Of a DNA stretch of 64,000 nt, positions 25,754 through 35,120 are shown piece after piece. Position numbers and translations under genes: made by a program. The stretch is taken from the NCBI GenBank assembly GCA_016787645.1, contig JAEUUF010000026.1, forward strand, positions 372,001-436,000, in the 5' to 3' direction. The stretch is from Cyclobacteriaceae bacterium (GTDB lineage: Bacteria > Bacteroidota > Bacteroidia > Cytophagales > Cyclobacteriaceae). The notes beneath the pieces were generated by a model. The model was given only the letters and a program-made list of their open reading frames with translations. It did no database searches and was not told the origin of the DNA. Each line of letters starts with the position of its first letter. The stretch's first letter is position 1.

Positions 25754-28753
25754 ATGACAGGCAGGACTTCCGTGATTTTTTGGAGTGCCATCTTCCTGGG
25801 GCTCATTGCCCTGCCGGTCTATGGTCAGGAAAGGTGTTCTACGACGGAGTATGAAAATCTGCGGCGTGCTCGTGTACCTCGCCGGGAATCACCGGCACAA
25901 TTCGAACAATGGATTCAGTCACGCCTGGCGGCACGCAGCAACACCGCGGTACCTGCGATCGCCTCGACCTACACAATTCCCGTGGTCGTCCACATTCTTT
26001 ACAATGGGATCAATGATATTACCAACATCAGTGATGCTCAGATCTTGTCACAGATCGATGTCCTCAATAAGGACTTTAAACGATTAAACCTCGATGCCGT
26101 AAATACGCCACCCGAATTTCTGCCTGTGGCCGGAAGCATCGATATTGAATTTGTATTGGCTAAACGTGACCCGGAAGGTCGAGCTACAAACGGGATTGTT
26201 CGTGTGCAATCCACCAAGCCCCAGTGGTCGATGACGGAGCAATCAGAATTCAAAGCCCTTAGTTACTGGGCCGCTGAAAACTATCTTAATATATGGGTGG
26301 TCAATTTCGGAACGAATGATATCGGCTACGCTCAATTCCCCGTCTCCAATACACTGGCCGGACTGGAAACTGCTTCTGATGACAGGCTGACGGATGGCAT
26401 TGTTGTAGACTACCGTGCCTTCGGGAGTGTCGATGACGGAGCCTTTCCGCTCACCGCTCGATTCAACAAAGGACGGACGGCTACACATGAAATTGGTCAC
26501 TTTCTCGGTCTCCGTCACATTTGGGGCGATGTAAGTTCATGCGGCGATAATGACTTTGTTCCGGATACTCCTCCACAGTCCGGCGCCACGTACTTTTGCC
26601 CTTCCTATCCCCAGGCCTCATGCAGTTCAAACAAGATGTTCATGAATTACATGGATTATACGGATGATGCCTGCATGAACATTTTTACTGCTGGACAAAT
26701 TGCCCGAATGCAAGTCATCCTTGCAGAAAGCCCTCGCAGGGCAAGTTTGCTCACCTCTTCCGGGGCCACGCCACCTTTGGTAGTCAGTAATGACCTGGGT
26801 ATTCGGGCCATCCTGTCACCGGGTGCAGTGAGTTGTGCAAATCCGGTGGTGCCCCAACTGGAAGTTCGGAATTATGGAACCAACCTGATAACCGCTGCCC
26901 AAATCAGCCTTTCGGTCAATGGCGTCATCACGGAAACCCGGAACGTCGCTTTGAACCTTACGCCGGATCAAGTCACCAATGTTTCATTCAATACAGTCGG
27001 CCTGACACAAGGCACCTCCAACTCCTTCCAGTTCAATGTTCTTCAAACCAATGGTGGCACTGATGGAAATACCGAAAACAATCAGGCCTTGGTACAGGTA
27101 ACGGTGCCTGTGACTGCAAGCCTGCCCCTTAATGAAGTCTTTAATTCCATGCCTTCCAATTGGATGAATTTAAACCCAGACAATCAAATTGGATGGACCA
27201 ATGTACTGGCCGCAGACAATTCTCCCACGAACCGGGCCATGAAGCTGGACTTTTACAATTACGAGAACCAAGGCGTGCTTGATTATTTGTTATCACCAGC
27301 ATTTACATTGTCGGCTCCCGCCAATGCCTTGTTGAAATTTGACATTGCCTACGCACAGTATCCTGGCCAGCCCGGTGATGCACTGAAAGTCTATGCATTG
27401 CCCGGATGCAACCTTGACCTTTCCCAGGGAATCTTACTTTATTCAAAGTCGGGAGCAGACTTATCGACGACCTCATCCACCTCCAACCCGTTCGTGCCCA
27501 CCAATAACAATCAATGGCGAAAATCAGAAATACTTACACTCGCCGGCCTCAATGCCTCCACACCATGGCAACTGGCGTTTGTAGGACTTAACGGCTACAG
27601 CAACAACTTATACCTTGATAACGTACAGGTAAGCGTTAACGAAATTATCGATATCGCCCTTGCCGGCGTGGTGAGTCCCGGGATTGTTCACTGTAAGTCA
27701 AATCCTATGATTCAATTCAAGGTTTCCAATCTGGGTACCACTACCGTTACTCAATTCAAGATAGAGTATGCGGTCAACAACGATGCGCCCCAGACACAAG
27801 TCTTCTCCAATATCAATCTGAATGTTGGCGAAACGAAGACATTCACCCTCAATGCGATTTCCTTGTTGCCAGGACCCAACCAGGTGCTATTGACCGTGTC
27901 CTTACCCAATGGGATCCCGGACATTCAAGGAAATAATGTTTTCAATCTAACCAGTGTGCTCGACCAGTCGGTAGATCGGGGTCCGCTGCGGATGACTTTT
28001 GACAATCCTGGCGAACAAAGCTGGCGCGTGGCAAGTCCTTCGAATTCGCTCGATTGGCAATCGGTGGCGACCAACAAGGATAAGTCCCTGGCCTATCGCT
28101 CATTTACCAATCCCGCAGTCGGCGAAGAGTCGTGGCTGGTGAGCCCGGTATTGGATCTTCGCGAAGGTACATTCAGCATGTTCTTCGACGTGAGCTATGC
28201 ACAGAACATGCCGGCGGATGACCGGTTAAAAATTCTTGCTTCCACCGATTGCGGGGTGACGTATGACCAGGTGATCATTGACCGACCGGCCAGTTCTTTT
28301 ACCACCGCCAGCTCCTCCAGTGAATGGTTTCCCGGAAACAATGATGATTGGCGGCGGGAGTACGTCGACATTGGCAACCTGGCCAATCTCAGCAGCGTGA
28401 GAATCGCTTTTGTCGCACAAAATGACAATGGCAACAACTTGTTTATCGACAACATTGAACTGTTTGCCGGCGATGACCCCAATCCGCCGACCACTCCCGC
28501 GCTTTACCAGTTCTACTACTCTTCCCAGTATACCAATTCAGACGTAGCACTTACGATCAACCTGCCCAAACGCCAGGACTTGCAGCTCCAGATTCTATCC
28601 ATCCAGGGAAAGTTGGTGGCCGACTACCTGTTGACTGATGCACTTAACCAGACCTATTACTTTGACCTTAGCAACCAGTCGTCAGGACTTTACTTGTTTC
28701 GTCTGTTTATCGACGGCCGGCCCTCTGTATCGAAAGTTTTCATCAGCCATTAG
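25754..28753 (+). CDS. secreted M43-type zinc metalloprotease with T9SS sorting domain
   Basis: Extracellular or cell-surface protease of 999 residues. The signal peptide covers about 1-24 (ending VYGQ). The catalytic domain has the metzincin motif HEIGHFLGLRH (H245, E246, H249, H255) and a Met-turn MNYMDYTDD near residue 298, as in pappalysin/cytophagalysin (M43). A repeated beta region follows (about 345-900) with two choice-of-anchor-J/MAM-like modules (near 470 and 755) each preceded by a CARDB-like repeat (QISLSVNG, FKIEYAVNN). The last 75 residues (VALTINLP, LQLQILSIQG, GLYLFRLF, SKVFISH) are a type A T9SS C-terminal signal, so it should cross the outer membrane by type IX secretion. 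Confidence 0.93.
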   Translation: MTGRTSVIFWSAIFLGLIALPVYGQERCSTTEYENLRRARVPRRESPAQFEQWIQSRLAARSNTAVPAIASTYTIPVVVHILYNGINDITNISDAQILSQIDVLNKDFKRLNLDAVNTPPEFLPVAGSIDIEFVLAKRDPEGRATNGIVRVQSTKPQWSMTEQSEFKALSYWAAENYLNIWVVNFGTNDIGYAQFPVSNTLAGLETASDDRLTDGIVVDYRAFGSVDDGAFPLTARFNKGRTATHEIGHFLGLRHIWGDVSSCGDNDFVPDTPPQSGATYFCPSYPQASCSSNKMFMNYMDYTDDACMNIFTAGQIARMQVILAESPRRASLLTSSGATPPLVVSNDLGIRAILSPGAVSCANPVVPQLEVRNYGTNLITAAQISLSVNGVITETRNVALNLTPDQVTNVSFNTVGLTQGTSNSFQFNVLQTNGGTDGNTENNQALVQVTVPVTASLPLNEVFNSMPSNWMNLNPDNQIGWTNVLAADNSPTNRAMKLDFYNYENQGVLDYLLSPAFTLSAPANALLKFDIAYAQYPGQPGDALKVYALPGCNLDLSQGILLYSKSGADLSTTSSTSNPFVPTNNNQWRKSEILTLAGLNASTPWQLAFVGLNGYSNNLYLDNVQVSVNEIIDIALAGVVSPGIVHCKSNPMIQFKVSNLGTTTVTQFKIEYAVNNDAPQTQVFSNINLNVGETKTFTLNAISLLPGPNQVLLTVSLPNGIPDIQGNNVFNLTSVLDQSVDRGPLRMTFDNPGEQSWRVASPSNSLDWQSVATNKDKSLAYRSFTNPAVGEESWLVSPVLDLREGTFSMFFDVSYAQNMPADDRLKILASTDCGVTYDQVIIDRPASSFTTASSSSEWFPGNNDDWRREYVDIGNLANLSSVRIAFVAQNDNGNNLFIDNIELFAGDDPNPPTTPALYQFYYSSQYTNSDVALTINLPKRQDLQLQILSIQGKLVADYLLTDALNQTYYFDLSNQSSGLYLFRLFIDGRPSVSKVFISH

Positions 28754-28763
28754 CCGGATTTCC

Positions 28764-28771
28764 TATCTTTG
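28764..28771 (+). promoter_or_regulatory. -7 promoter box upstream of ddl
   Basis: TATCTTTG fits TAnnTTTG and ends 15 bases before the ddl ATG. The -33 region is weak. It would start a ddl-PASTA-T9SS transcript separate from the protease gene. Confidence 0.45.
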
Positions 28772-28786
28772 GCGGCATAAGCACGA

Positions 28787-29863
28787 ATGAAGAAAATCAG
28801 AGTAGCCATCCTGTATGGCGGTCGTTCGGTAGAGCATGGTGTATCCATCAATTCTGCGCGAAACATCGCCGAATACATTGACCAGAAGAAATTCACTGTT
28901 ATCCCAATTGGCATCACCCAACAGGGCGCCTGGCACCTCACCCCTGAGGTAACCCGCAACATCCGGTCAGGCAAACGGTTGACAGCCAACCTCGATCCGA
29001 AACATCCCTGGCTATCGGATGGATCCAGAAAGGTGCAGTTTGATATTGTATTTCCGGTACTCCATGGAACAGATGGAGAAGACGGCAGCATCCAGGGTTT
29101 TCTCAAAAGCCTTTCGGTCCCGCTCGTCGGCACCGGCGTGTTGGGGTCTGCCCTCTCCATGAACAAGATCATTGCCAAACGGCTGCTGCGTGAAGCCCAT
29201 ATCCCGGTCACTGATTTTATCCCGTTGCACTTCTCCGACTCTCCCAAGCCCTCCTTTGATGAAGTCAGCAGGAAACTGGGTGTACCTTTTATGGTCAAGT
29301 CTGCGAGCCTGGGCTCATCCGTTGGCGTGACCAAAGTGAAATCCAAGTCGGAGTTCGCGAAGGCCGTTCGCGAAGCCTTTCGTTACGACGACGAGTTGCT
29401 GTTTGAACGCTACGTGCAAGGCCGCGAAATCGAATGCGCCATACTTGGAAATGCTCCACCAAAAGCGTCCCTCCCCGGAGAGATAGTGATCAGCAAGAAG
29501 TATGACTTCTACACTTTTGACGCAAAATATGTCGACAGCAAAGCCGTGTCGATTGATGTACCCGCTAAACTGAGCAAGGAGAATATCGAGCAAGTACGCG
29601 ACCTTTCTGTTCGCGCATTCAAAACGCTGAAGTGTGAAGACTATGCCCGTGTAGATCTTTTCTTGTCGGAGGAAGGTGAGATTTTTGTGAATGAAATCAA
29701 TACGATTCCCGGGTTTACCAACTCCAGCATGTACCCGATGATGTGGAAAGACCGTGGCATTTCTTTCACTGATTTGATTAGCCGGCTGATTACCCTTGCC
29801 CAGGCCAGGCACCAGGGAGCAAACCGGATTGAGCGCCAGTTCAATTCTTCCCTTGCCTACTGA
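28787..29863 (+). CDS. ddl: D-alanine--D-alanine ligase
   Basis: ATP-grasp enzyme that joins two D-alanines for the peptidoglycan stem peptide. The 358 residues show YGGRSVEHGVSINSA, VFPVLHGTDGEDGSIQG, the ATP-grasp segments PFMVKSASLGSSVGV and LFERYVQGREIECAI, and the metal-binding FVNEINTIPGFTNSSMYP near residue 305. A tail of about 25 residues follows. Its stop shares one base with the next start (TGATG), so a PASTA protein is co-translated with it. Confidence 0.97.
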   Translation: MKKIRVAILYGGRSVEHGVSINSARNIAEYIDQKKFTVIPIGITQQGAWHLTPEVTRNIRSGKRLTANLDPKHPWLSDGSRKVQFDIVFPVLHGTDGEDGSIQGFLKSLSVPLVGTGVLGSALSMNKIIAKRLLREAHIPVTDFIPLHFSDSPKPSFDEVSRKLGVPFMVKSASLGSSVGVTKVKSKSEFAKAVREAFRYDDELLFERYVQGREIECAILGNAPPKASLPGEIVISKKYDFYTFDAKYVDSKAVSIDVPAKLSKENIEQVRDLSVRAFKTLKCEDYARVDLFLSEEGEIFVNEINTIPGFTNSSMYPMMWKDRGISFTDLISRLITLAQARHQGANRIERQFNSSLAY

Positions 29864-30684
29864 TGGACATCCGCAAATTTATCGGCTTTCTCAAGTCCAA
29901 CACCCTGGGCGCCGTGCTGGCGAACGCAGGAATAGCCCTGGGGATCATTCTCCTCATCGCCATCATTTTCTTCTACCTCTATCTGCCCAGCTCCACCAAC
30001 CATGGACAGGTCGTGGAGGTGCCTGATCTTACCGGATTGAACATCTACCAGGCAGAACAAAAGTTGACACCGTTGCATTTGCGCCTGGAAGTAAGTGACT
30101 CCTCCTTTTCTACGGACTATGATCCGCTTACCGTGCTGGCCCAGGTACCGAAGGCAGGACACGCGGTTAAACACAACCGGAAGATTTATCTAACCATCAA
30201 CCGTAAATCGCCGCCAACCCTCCCGTTGCCCAACTTGTTTGGCGAAGGTGGAGCAGGTTCGCTCGAAAACGCCGAGGCAGTACTTAAGAGCGCTGAACTG
30301 GTACGAGGTCGGGTTATCTACAAGCGCAGTCCCAACTATCACCTGATCATGGAAATCCGGTTCAACGGAAGGACAATTACCCCGGGTACACGCGTTCCCA
30401 AGGGCTCAACGATTGACCTGGTCGTTGGCGATGGCGCCGGCCCCCGGGATTTTGTTCTTTCCAATTTTGTGGGGCTCACGTATGACAATGTACTGTTGAG
30501 ATTGGCCAACCTCAGTCTCCACCTGGGTTCAGTACAAATACCGGAAGGGGTGGATACCACCGGCATTGTAAGTTACGTTATCAAGCAATACCCAGTGGCA
30601 GGCGATTCCATCAGCATCGGCGATCCGATCGACCTTTGGATCGGGCCCAAGGGTTACCAAATGAAGGATCCAGAGGATAATTGA
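29863..30684 (+). CDS. membrane-anchored PASTA domain protein
   Basis: PASTA domains bind peptidoglycan stem fragments or beta-lactams. The 273-residue protein has a short cytosolic N-terminus, one membrane helix (about 22-46) and three PASTA repeats outside: about 52-112 (EVPDLTGLNIYQAEQKL), 118-190 (PNLFGEGGAGSLENAEAVL) and 195-262 (SNFVGLTYDNVLLRL). No kinase or transpeptidase domain is attached, unlike Ser/Thr kinases and PBPs of Firmicutes and Actinobacteria. Direct coupling to ddl supports a role in wall synthesis or sensing. Confidence 0.9.
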   Translation: MDIRKFIGFLKSNTLGAVLANAGIALGIILLIAIIFFYLYLPSSTNHGQVVEVPDLTGLNIYQAEQKLTPLHLRLEVSDSSFSTDYDPLTVLAQVPKAGHAVKHNRKIYLTINRKSPPTLPLPNLFGEGGAGSLENAEAVLKSAELVRGRVIYKRSPNYHLIMEIRFNGRTITPGTRVPKGSTIDLVVGDGAGPRDFVLSNFVGLTYDNVLLRLANLSLHLGSVQIPEGVDTTGIVSYVIKQYPVAGDSISIGDPIDLWIGPKGYQMKDPEDN

Positions 30685-30700
30685 CCAGAACCGAAAGAGC

Positions 30701-32620
30701 GTGAACCGTCTTGCCGCCCTTGTCGCCCTGTTGTCGCTCGCCATCACGGCAACTGGCCAACTGATCGAATTCCCGATCGCCTCGACCCGAACGCAAGTTG
30801 CCAAAGGATCCAGTGCTAAACGCACACAGACCGTGCGGCAGACATACCTTCCCTTCTTTGATGACTTCTCTTCTTCGGATTCACTCCTCCGGGACAGCCT
30901 GTGGCTCTATGGAAATTCCGTATTGCTGAATAATGGGTTGGGCATTCAGCCTCCGTCAAGGAATTTTGTTTCGTTTGATGGCGCCGATTCGCTGGGAAAG
31001 CCTTACAACATTAATGATGTATTGGCCAAAGGGTTTGCCGATAAGTTGGTCTCCCAACCCATCCGGATGGACCTGGTGAGCGGACCAGACCGCAGCACAG
31101 TATTCTTGAGCTTCTTCTACCAATTGTTAGGTCGAGGCGAACCTCCGGATCCGGGAGACCAGCTGGTACTTTCGTTCAAGGCCCAGGATGGAACATGGGA
31201 AGATGTCTATGTACTGGAAACCAACGCATCAATGGATCCGGATATCTTCCAACAGGCGATAGTCCCCGTTGCCGAGGACCGCTTCTTTCACGACACGTTC
31301 CAGTTTCGATTCCGCAACTATGCCCGCCTCTCCGGACCGTATGATACCTGGAATGTGGATTATATCTACCTGAACAAAGGAAGAAATATCGGTGACTTGT
31401 ATTACCCCGACCGCACGATTTCTTCCCCGCTTAGTTCGTTGTTCAAGGACTATTATGCCATGCCGCTCCGCCACTTCAAAGAAAAAGTCTCTCTCAACCT
31501 TGTCCATCCATCGGTGGAGCTCTTCAACCTGAAGTTGTTGGATTCTCCGAGTGGCTTGCCTCATGTGCAACCTATCAACTACACCACCAACGCCAGGATC
31601 AGTGCGAGCGTCAATGGAACCACATCAGCTTCCCTGGTCAAGTTGGACTCTGCGCAATACCCAGGAGCTGACCTCCCCGGGCTAAGCTACCTTACGGTAA
31701 CCCTGAACACCTTGCCTGACTCCACCGACTTTCCCTCAGACGCTGATTCCATTCATATACGGCTCAAATACGGCATGGCTACCAAGGACAATATTCCCAT
31801 CAGCGCTACCGGGGATTATGATGTGGCGAAATACAGCCCCATTGACTTCAGGTACAGCGATAGTCTTTCGGCCGACTTTGTACTCTCCTCCTACTACGCC
31901 TACGATGACGGGACCGCAGAGTATGGGGCAGGGCTCAACCAGGCTGGCTCCTTCCTCGCATTTTTTTTCAACATGAAGAGCGCAGCTCCCGATACCCTCA
32001 CTTATGTTGACATTTACTTTCCGCATTTCGGTGACAACACCAACCAGTCACTGTTACTGCAAGTGCGCGATGAACTCACCGATATCTCTGCTCCTGCCCT
32101 CCTTGAACAACTTATCGTGGTGAACCGGAGTACTCAAAACAAGTTTGTACGGTATCCCTTGATTCGCGCCTTACCCATCGGTGGATCGTTCTATATTGGT
32201 TGGAAGCAGATTTCAAACGCCTCCATCCCGGTTGGACTCGACAAGAACACAGACAACGGGGACAAGATCTATTACAGCGTCAATGGTCAATGGGCACAAA
32301 ACACGCTGGTCAAAGGAAGTATGATGGTGCGTCCCGGCTTTGGGAAGGGAGATGGATCGATTATTACCGGGCTTGAGCGGCCTGTGGTCGTATCACTTTA
32401 TCCTAATCCCACCCCGGGTGTTTGTTACCTGGATGGATTGGCCGAACGAGTAGAGGCCTTTGATATTACCGGCAGGTCCCTCGAGACCTCGTGGTTAACT
32501 GAGGGAACCCAAACGCGCATCCAAATCAATTGCGCTAACTCAGGGTTAGTACTAGTCCGTTTTATAATGGACGGCAAGGTGTATACCAAGAAAATTATGG
32601 TGCTGGCGGGGGAAAGATAA
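30701..32620 (+). CDS. secreted protein with T9SS type A sorting domain
   Basis: A 639-residue secreted protein of unknown function starting at GTG. The signal peptide covers about 1-20 (ending ATGQ). The mature protein is beta-rich, with a lectin/jelly-roll-like stretch (about 45-215: LPFFDDFSSSD, FVSFDGADSLG, TVFLSFFYQLLG), a further AYDDGTAEYGAG segment typical of Bacteroidota surface proteins, and a C-terminal type A T9SS domain (VVSLYPNPTPGVCYL, EAFDITGRSL, LVLVRFI). It lies 16 bases after the PASTA gene, and its last 26 bases overlap the converging site-2 protease gene. Confidence 0.85.
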   Translation: MNRLAALVALLSLAITATGQLIEFPIASTRTQVAKGSSAKRTQTVRQTYLPFFDDFSSSDSLLRDSLWLYGNSVLLNNGLGIQPPSRNFVSFDGADSLGKPYNINDVLAKGFADKLVSQPIRMDLVSGPDRSTVFLSFFYQLLGRGEPPDPGDQLVLSFKAQDGTWEDVYVLETNASMDPDIFQQAIVPVAEDRFFHDTFQFRFRNYARLSGPYDTWNVDYIYLNKGRNIGDLYYPDRTISSPLSSLFKDYYAMPLRHFKEKVSLNLVHPSVELFNLKLLDSPSGLPHVQPINYTTNARISASVNGTTSASLVKLDSAQYPGADLPGLSYLTVTLNTLPDSTDFPSDADSIHIRLKYGMATKDNIPISATGDYDVAKYSPIDFRYSDSLSADFVLSSYYAYDDGTAEYGAGLNQAGSFLAFFFNMKSAAPDTLTYVDIYFPHFGDNTNQSLLLQVRDELTDISAPALLEQLIVVNRSTQNKFVRYPLIRALPIGGSFYIGWKQISNASIPVGLDKNTDNGDKIYYSVNGQWAQNTLVKGSMMVRPGFGKGDGSIITGLERPVVVSLYPNPTPGVCYLDGLAERVEAFDITGRSLETSWLTEGTQTRIQINCANSGLVLVRFIMDGKVYTKKIMVLAGER

Positions 32621-33740
32621 TCACCTCGATGGGTGCTGACGCAAAGCTGAGCACGAAGACCAAAAGTGCAAACCAACCCAGCCACTGCCGCTGAGTATCC
32701 AACGGTTCCTCGACCAGGCAAGGCGGATGCTCCACGCCGATAAATCTGCCGATGATAAAGGCAAACGGCAGCCATCCAGGATATCCTTTTATGCCTGGGA
32801 TTACCCACGCCAGCAGTAGCTGTCCCACAAAGATGATCATGGCGTACATCAGTGTATCCTGCCACGAGCGTCTCAGCCCGGTGAGCGTCAGGTAAAGGAA
32901 GGCAACGTAAAGAGGCATATACCAGATTGGATCAGCCTCAGGACCAAAAAAGGTCAAGGATCCGAGTCCTGCGTAAAAGATAAAGATCATAAACACTACT
33001 GCAGCGACCTTGCGGTGGCCATGGTAACCCAGGAGTCCATACAAAACATGACCACCGTCCAGCTGACCTATCGGGAGCAGGTTGATGCTCGTGAATACCA
33101 AGGCAAGGAATCCGGCAAACAGGTATGGATAATGAATGATCTCGTGAATGTTGGGAACACGGGAAGGATCGCCCACTAATTTTTCAAAACCGAGATAAAG
33201 CAAGTTCTTTCCGATGACAATGTCCGCTCCTCCCGCACCAAGGAAAGAATCGGTGTAGACATAATTGGCATACTCCAATCCGTACTGTTGATAGTTCGGA
33301 TGAATTTGAAATATGAACTCCGGTGGTGGTAGCGTAGCAAAGCCATAACCCAGCACAGCGAGCGTAGCTACAAATCCTGCCAATGGTCCTGCGATACCCA
33401 CATCGAATGTCTGTTTCCGGCTTTCGACTCTGCTCTTCAACCGGATCAGCGCCCCAAGTGTACCAATCATGAAAGGCAGCGGCGGTAGTGGAATGTAATA
33501 GGGTAAGGTGGTTCGGATACGATAATGGACCGCGGTGAAGTAATGCCCAAACTCATGAACCGACAGGATGAGCAAGAAAGGTATCGAATAGGGCATTCCG
33601 CTCAGGAAGTCAGCCCAGGTATAGCCAGGAACGAGGATGGATTTTCCATAAATCCACTCCGCCCCTGCCAGCGTCGTGGTGATGAAGGTAGCCAGGAATA
33701 ATCCAAGGTGCAGGGCAACCTTGCGGGGAGTGAGTTCCAT
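32595..33740 (-). CDS. site-2 protease family membrane metalloprotease (M50)
   Basis: Polytopic inner-membrane zinc protease of 381 residues that cleaves substrates within the membrane. The zinc site is HEFGH (residues 62-66) in a membrane helix, with the third ligand in LLPIGQLDGGHVLYG near residue 235. At least seven hydrophobic helices are visible. No PDZ domain is seen, unlike RseP. The substrate is unknown; neighbours give no hint. Its 3' end overlaps the converging T9SS gene by 26 bases. Confidence 0.92.
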   Translation of the reverse strand: MELTPRKVALHLGLFLATFITTTLAGAEWIYGKSILVPGYTWADFLSGMPYSIPFLLILSVHEFGHYFTAVHYRIRTTLPYYIPLPPLPFMIGTLGALIRLKSRVESRKQTFDVGIAGPLAGFVATLAVLGYGFATLPPPEFIFQIHPNYQQYGLEYANYVYTDSFLGAGGADIVIGKNLLYLGFEKLVGDPSRVPNIHEIIHYPYLFAGFLALVFTSINLLPIGQLDGGHVLYGLLGYHGHRKVAAVVFMIFIFYAGLGSLTFFGPEADPIWYMPLYVAFLYLTLTGLRRSWQDTLMYAMIIFVGQLLLAWVIPGIKGYPGWLPFAFIIGRFIGVEHPPCLVEEPLDTQRQWLGWFALLVFVLSFASAPIEVIIFPPPAP

Positions 33741-33833
33741 GAACCGTGGGCCGGTAATGAGTAAAGTAAAAATTGAATTAAAGTGTCTCCCGGAATCCAG
33801 CTAACAGGAAACCGTCATCGGCAAACCAAAAAG

Positions 33834-33907
33834 TGGGCCCTGTTGGGATCGAACCAACGACCCGCAGATTATGAGTCTGCTGCTCTAACCGACTGAGCTA
33901 AGGGCCC
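33834..33907 (-). tRNA. tRNA with CAT anticodon (tRNA-Ile2 or elongator tRNA-Met)
   Basis: A full cloverleaf on the minus strand: acceptor GGGCCCU/AGGGCCC, D arm with AGCTCAGTCGGTTAGAGC, anticodon loop CTCATAA (anticodon CAT), T loop TTCGATC, discriminator A at 33834; no CCA is encoded. C4-G69 and C5-G68 pairs and the CCCTTAGCTC start resemble E. coli tRNA-Ile2, whose C34 is changed to lysidine by TilS, more than E. coli elongator Met (GGCTACG). Automatic pipelines often call such genes Met. It is not an initiator (no CA mismatch at 1-72, no GGG/CCC anticodon stem). Confidence 0.93.
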
Positions 33908-34136
33908 AAAATGCACGCAAGTTTACGGATTTCCACCCAATACGCTGTCCTGCACACCAGATTATGCCGCCAATGCCTCCCTGATTACCATCCCCGGGAA
34001 CTATCAGGAAATTAATCAATGAGCGGTTTTCGCAGGATTGGAAAAATGTGCTAAAATTGAAGGCTTTAGCGAGGCCTCCCCTCCCGGCGAGGCATTGAAA
34101 AGAGCAAAAGAAACCTAAGCCAATTAATTTACCCCT
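33908..34136. other. intergenic region without recognised gene
   Basis: Between the CAT tRNA and the lipoprotein gene. It holds no convincing open frame on either strand. A weak -7-like TAAAATTG at 34052 and a short GCCTC/GAGGC stem near 34071-34091 are visible; the former may belong to the promoter of the lipoprotein gene. Nothing else stands out. Confidence 0.4.
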
Positions 34137-35024
34137 ATGAAATTGAAACTGAATGCGTTAGTTGTTTTCCTCAGCACCCTGTTCATCCTGTCCTCCTGCG
34201 GGTCAGGTGGTGACAAAGACAAGTCCAAGGCATTTGAGGAAGCGGGCAAGACCCTCGAAGAGGAAATCACTCACCTGGTTTCCGAAGATTTCCCCAAACC
34301 TTCTGAGATCCCCTACCTGGTAATGCAGACTGGCGCGGAATACAACCAAAGCCTCATCAACTCGAGGGATGGCATTGACAGCTACCTCGCACAGCCGGAC
34401 AAATCAGCCCTAAACCTTGGGGTTTACGCGGCCGACATGGGTTATCTCGCCTCTTATGACAAGACCCAGGAGTCCATTGAATATTTCCATGCTTGCAAAC
34501 GCCTGGCCGACGAGTTAGGCATCATCCAGGGATTTGACCCCGATATGGTGAAGCGTGTGGAAGGAAACATCGGAAACAGGGATTCCCTGACCAGCATCCT
34601 GGACAAGGCGGTAGACCAGGCAGCGTTGTACATGAAAGGTCAGAACAGCAAGACTGGAGCACTAATCATAACCGGCAGCTTCGTTGAAAGTCTTTACTTG
34701 GCTACGGGTATTATCAAAACGTATCCCAAGTCTGCATTTGCCGATGCTCGCCAGCGTAGCCAGATACTTACACCCTTGACCAAACTCATTCTGGACCAGA
34801 GCACGTCGGTAAATGAGGTTCTGGATATGCTTAACAAGGTGGACAAAACCGAAGCCGTGAATGCACTTATCAAGGACTTCACCACCCTGAAAGAAAGTTA
34901 CTCCGGCCTCAACGACTTGAAGGCCAAGATTGCGAAAGGTGATCCTAACCTCACCTTCTCCGACGAAACCCTGGCAGGAGTAACGAAGACGATCGAAAAG
35001 ATTCGTGGCGATATTGTGAAATAA
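34137..35024 (+). CDS. predicted lipoprotein, helical, unknown function
   Basis: A 295-residue lipoprotein: signal peptide with lipobox LSSC (Cys21), then a Gly/Ser/Asp/Lys linker and an almost wholly helical mature part (PSEIPYLVMQTGAEYNQSLI; LNLGVYAADMGYLASYDKTQ; ESLYLATGII). The pattern of a LGVY-AD-Y segment followed by repeated helices is found in a conserved Bacteroidota lipoprotein family without known function. An acidic G-D at +2/+3 does not settle the membrane it goes to. A strong terminator follows 19 bases after the stop, so it is probably transcribed alone. Confidence 0.75.
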   Translation: MKLKLNALVVFLSTLFILSSCGSGGDKDKSKAFEEAGKTLEEEITHLVSEDFPKPSEIPYLVMQTGAEYNQSLINSRDGIDSYLAQPDKSALNLGVYAADMGYLASYDKTQESIEYFHACKRLADELGIIQGFDPDMVKRVEGNIGNRDSLTSILDKAVDQAALYMKGQNSKTGALIITGSFVESLYLATGIIKTYPKSAFADARQRSQILTPLTKLILDQSTSVNEVLDMLNKVDKTEAVNALIKDFTTLKESYSGLNDLKAKIAKGDPNLTFSDETLAGVTKTIEKIRGDIVK

Positions 35025-35043
35025 CCGACCTGGAACACCATAT

Positions 35044-35073
35044 AAGGGATTGGCATTCACCAATCCCTTTTTT
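35044..35073 (+). terminator. Rho-independent terminator after the lipoprotein gene
   Basis: A 10-bp stem AAGGGATTGG/CCAATCCCTT with a 6-base loop, followed by a run of T's. It isolates the lipoprotein gene from the ABC transporter gene that starts 47 bases later. Confidence 0.9.
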
Positions 35074-35120
35074 ATTTTCGAATCCTGACCCCCTACACTC
35101 GCGCCTAAACACCCCACTCC

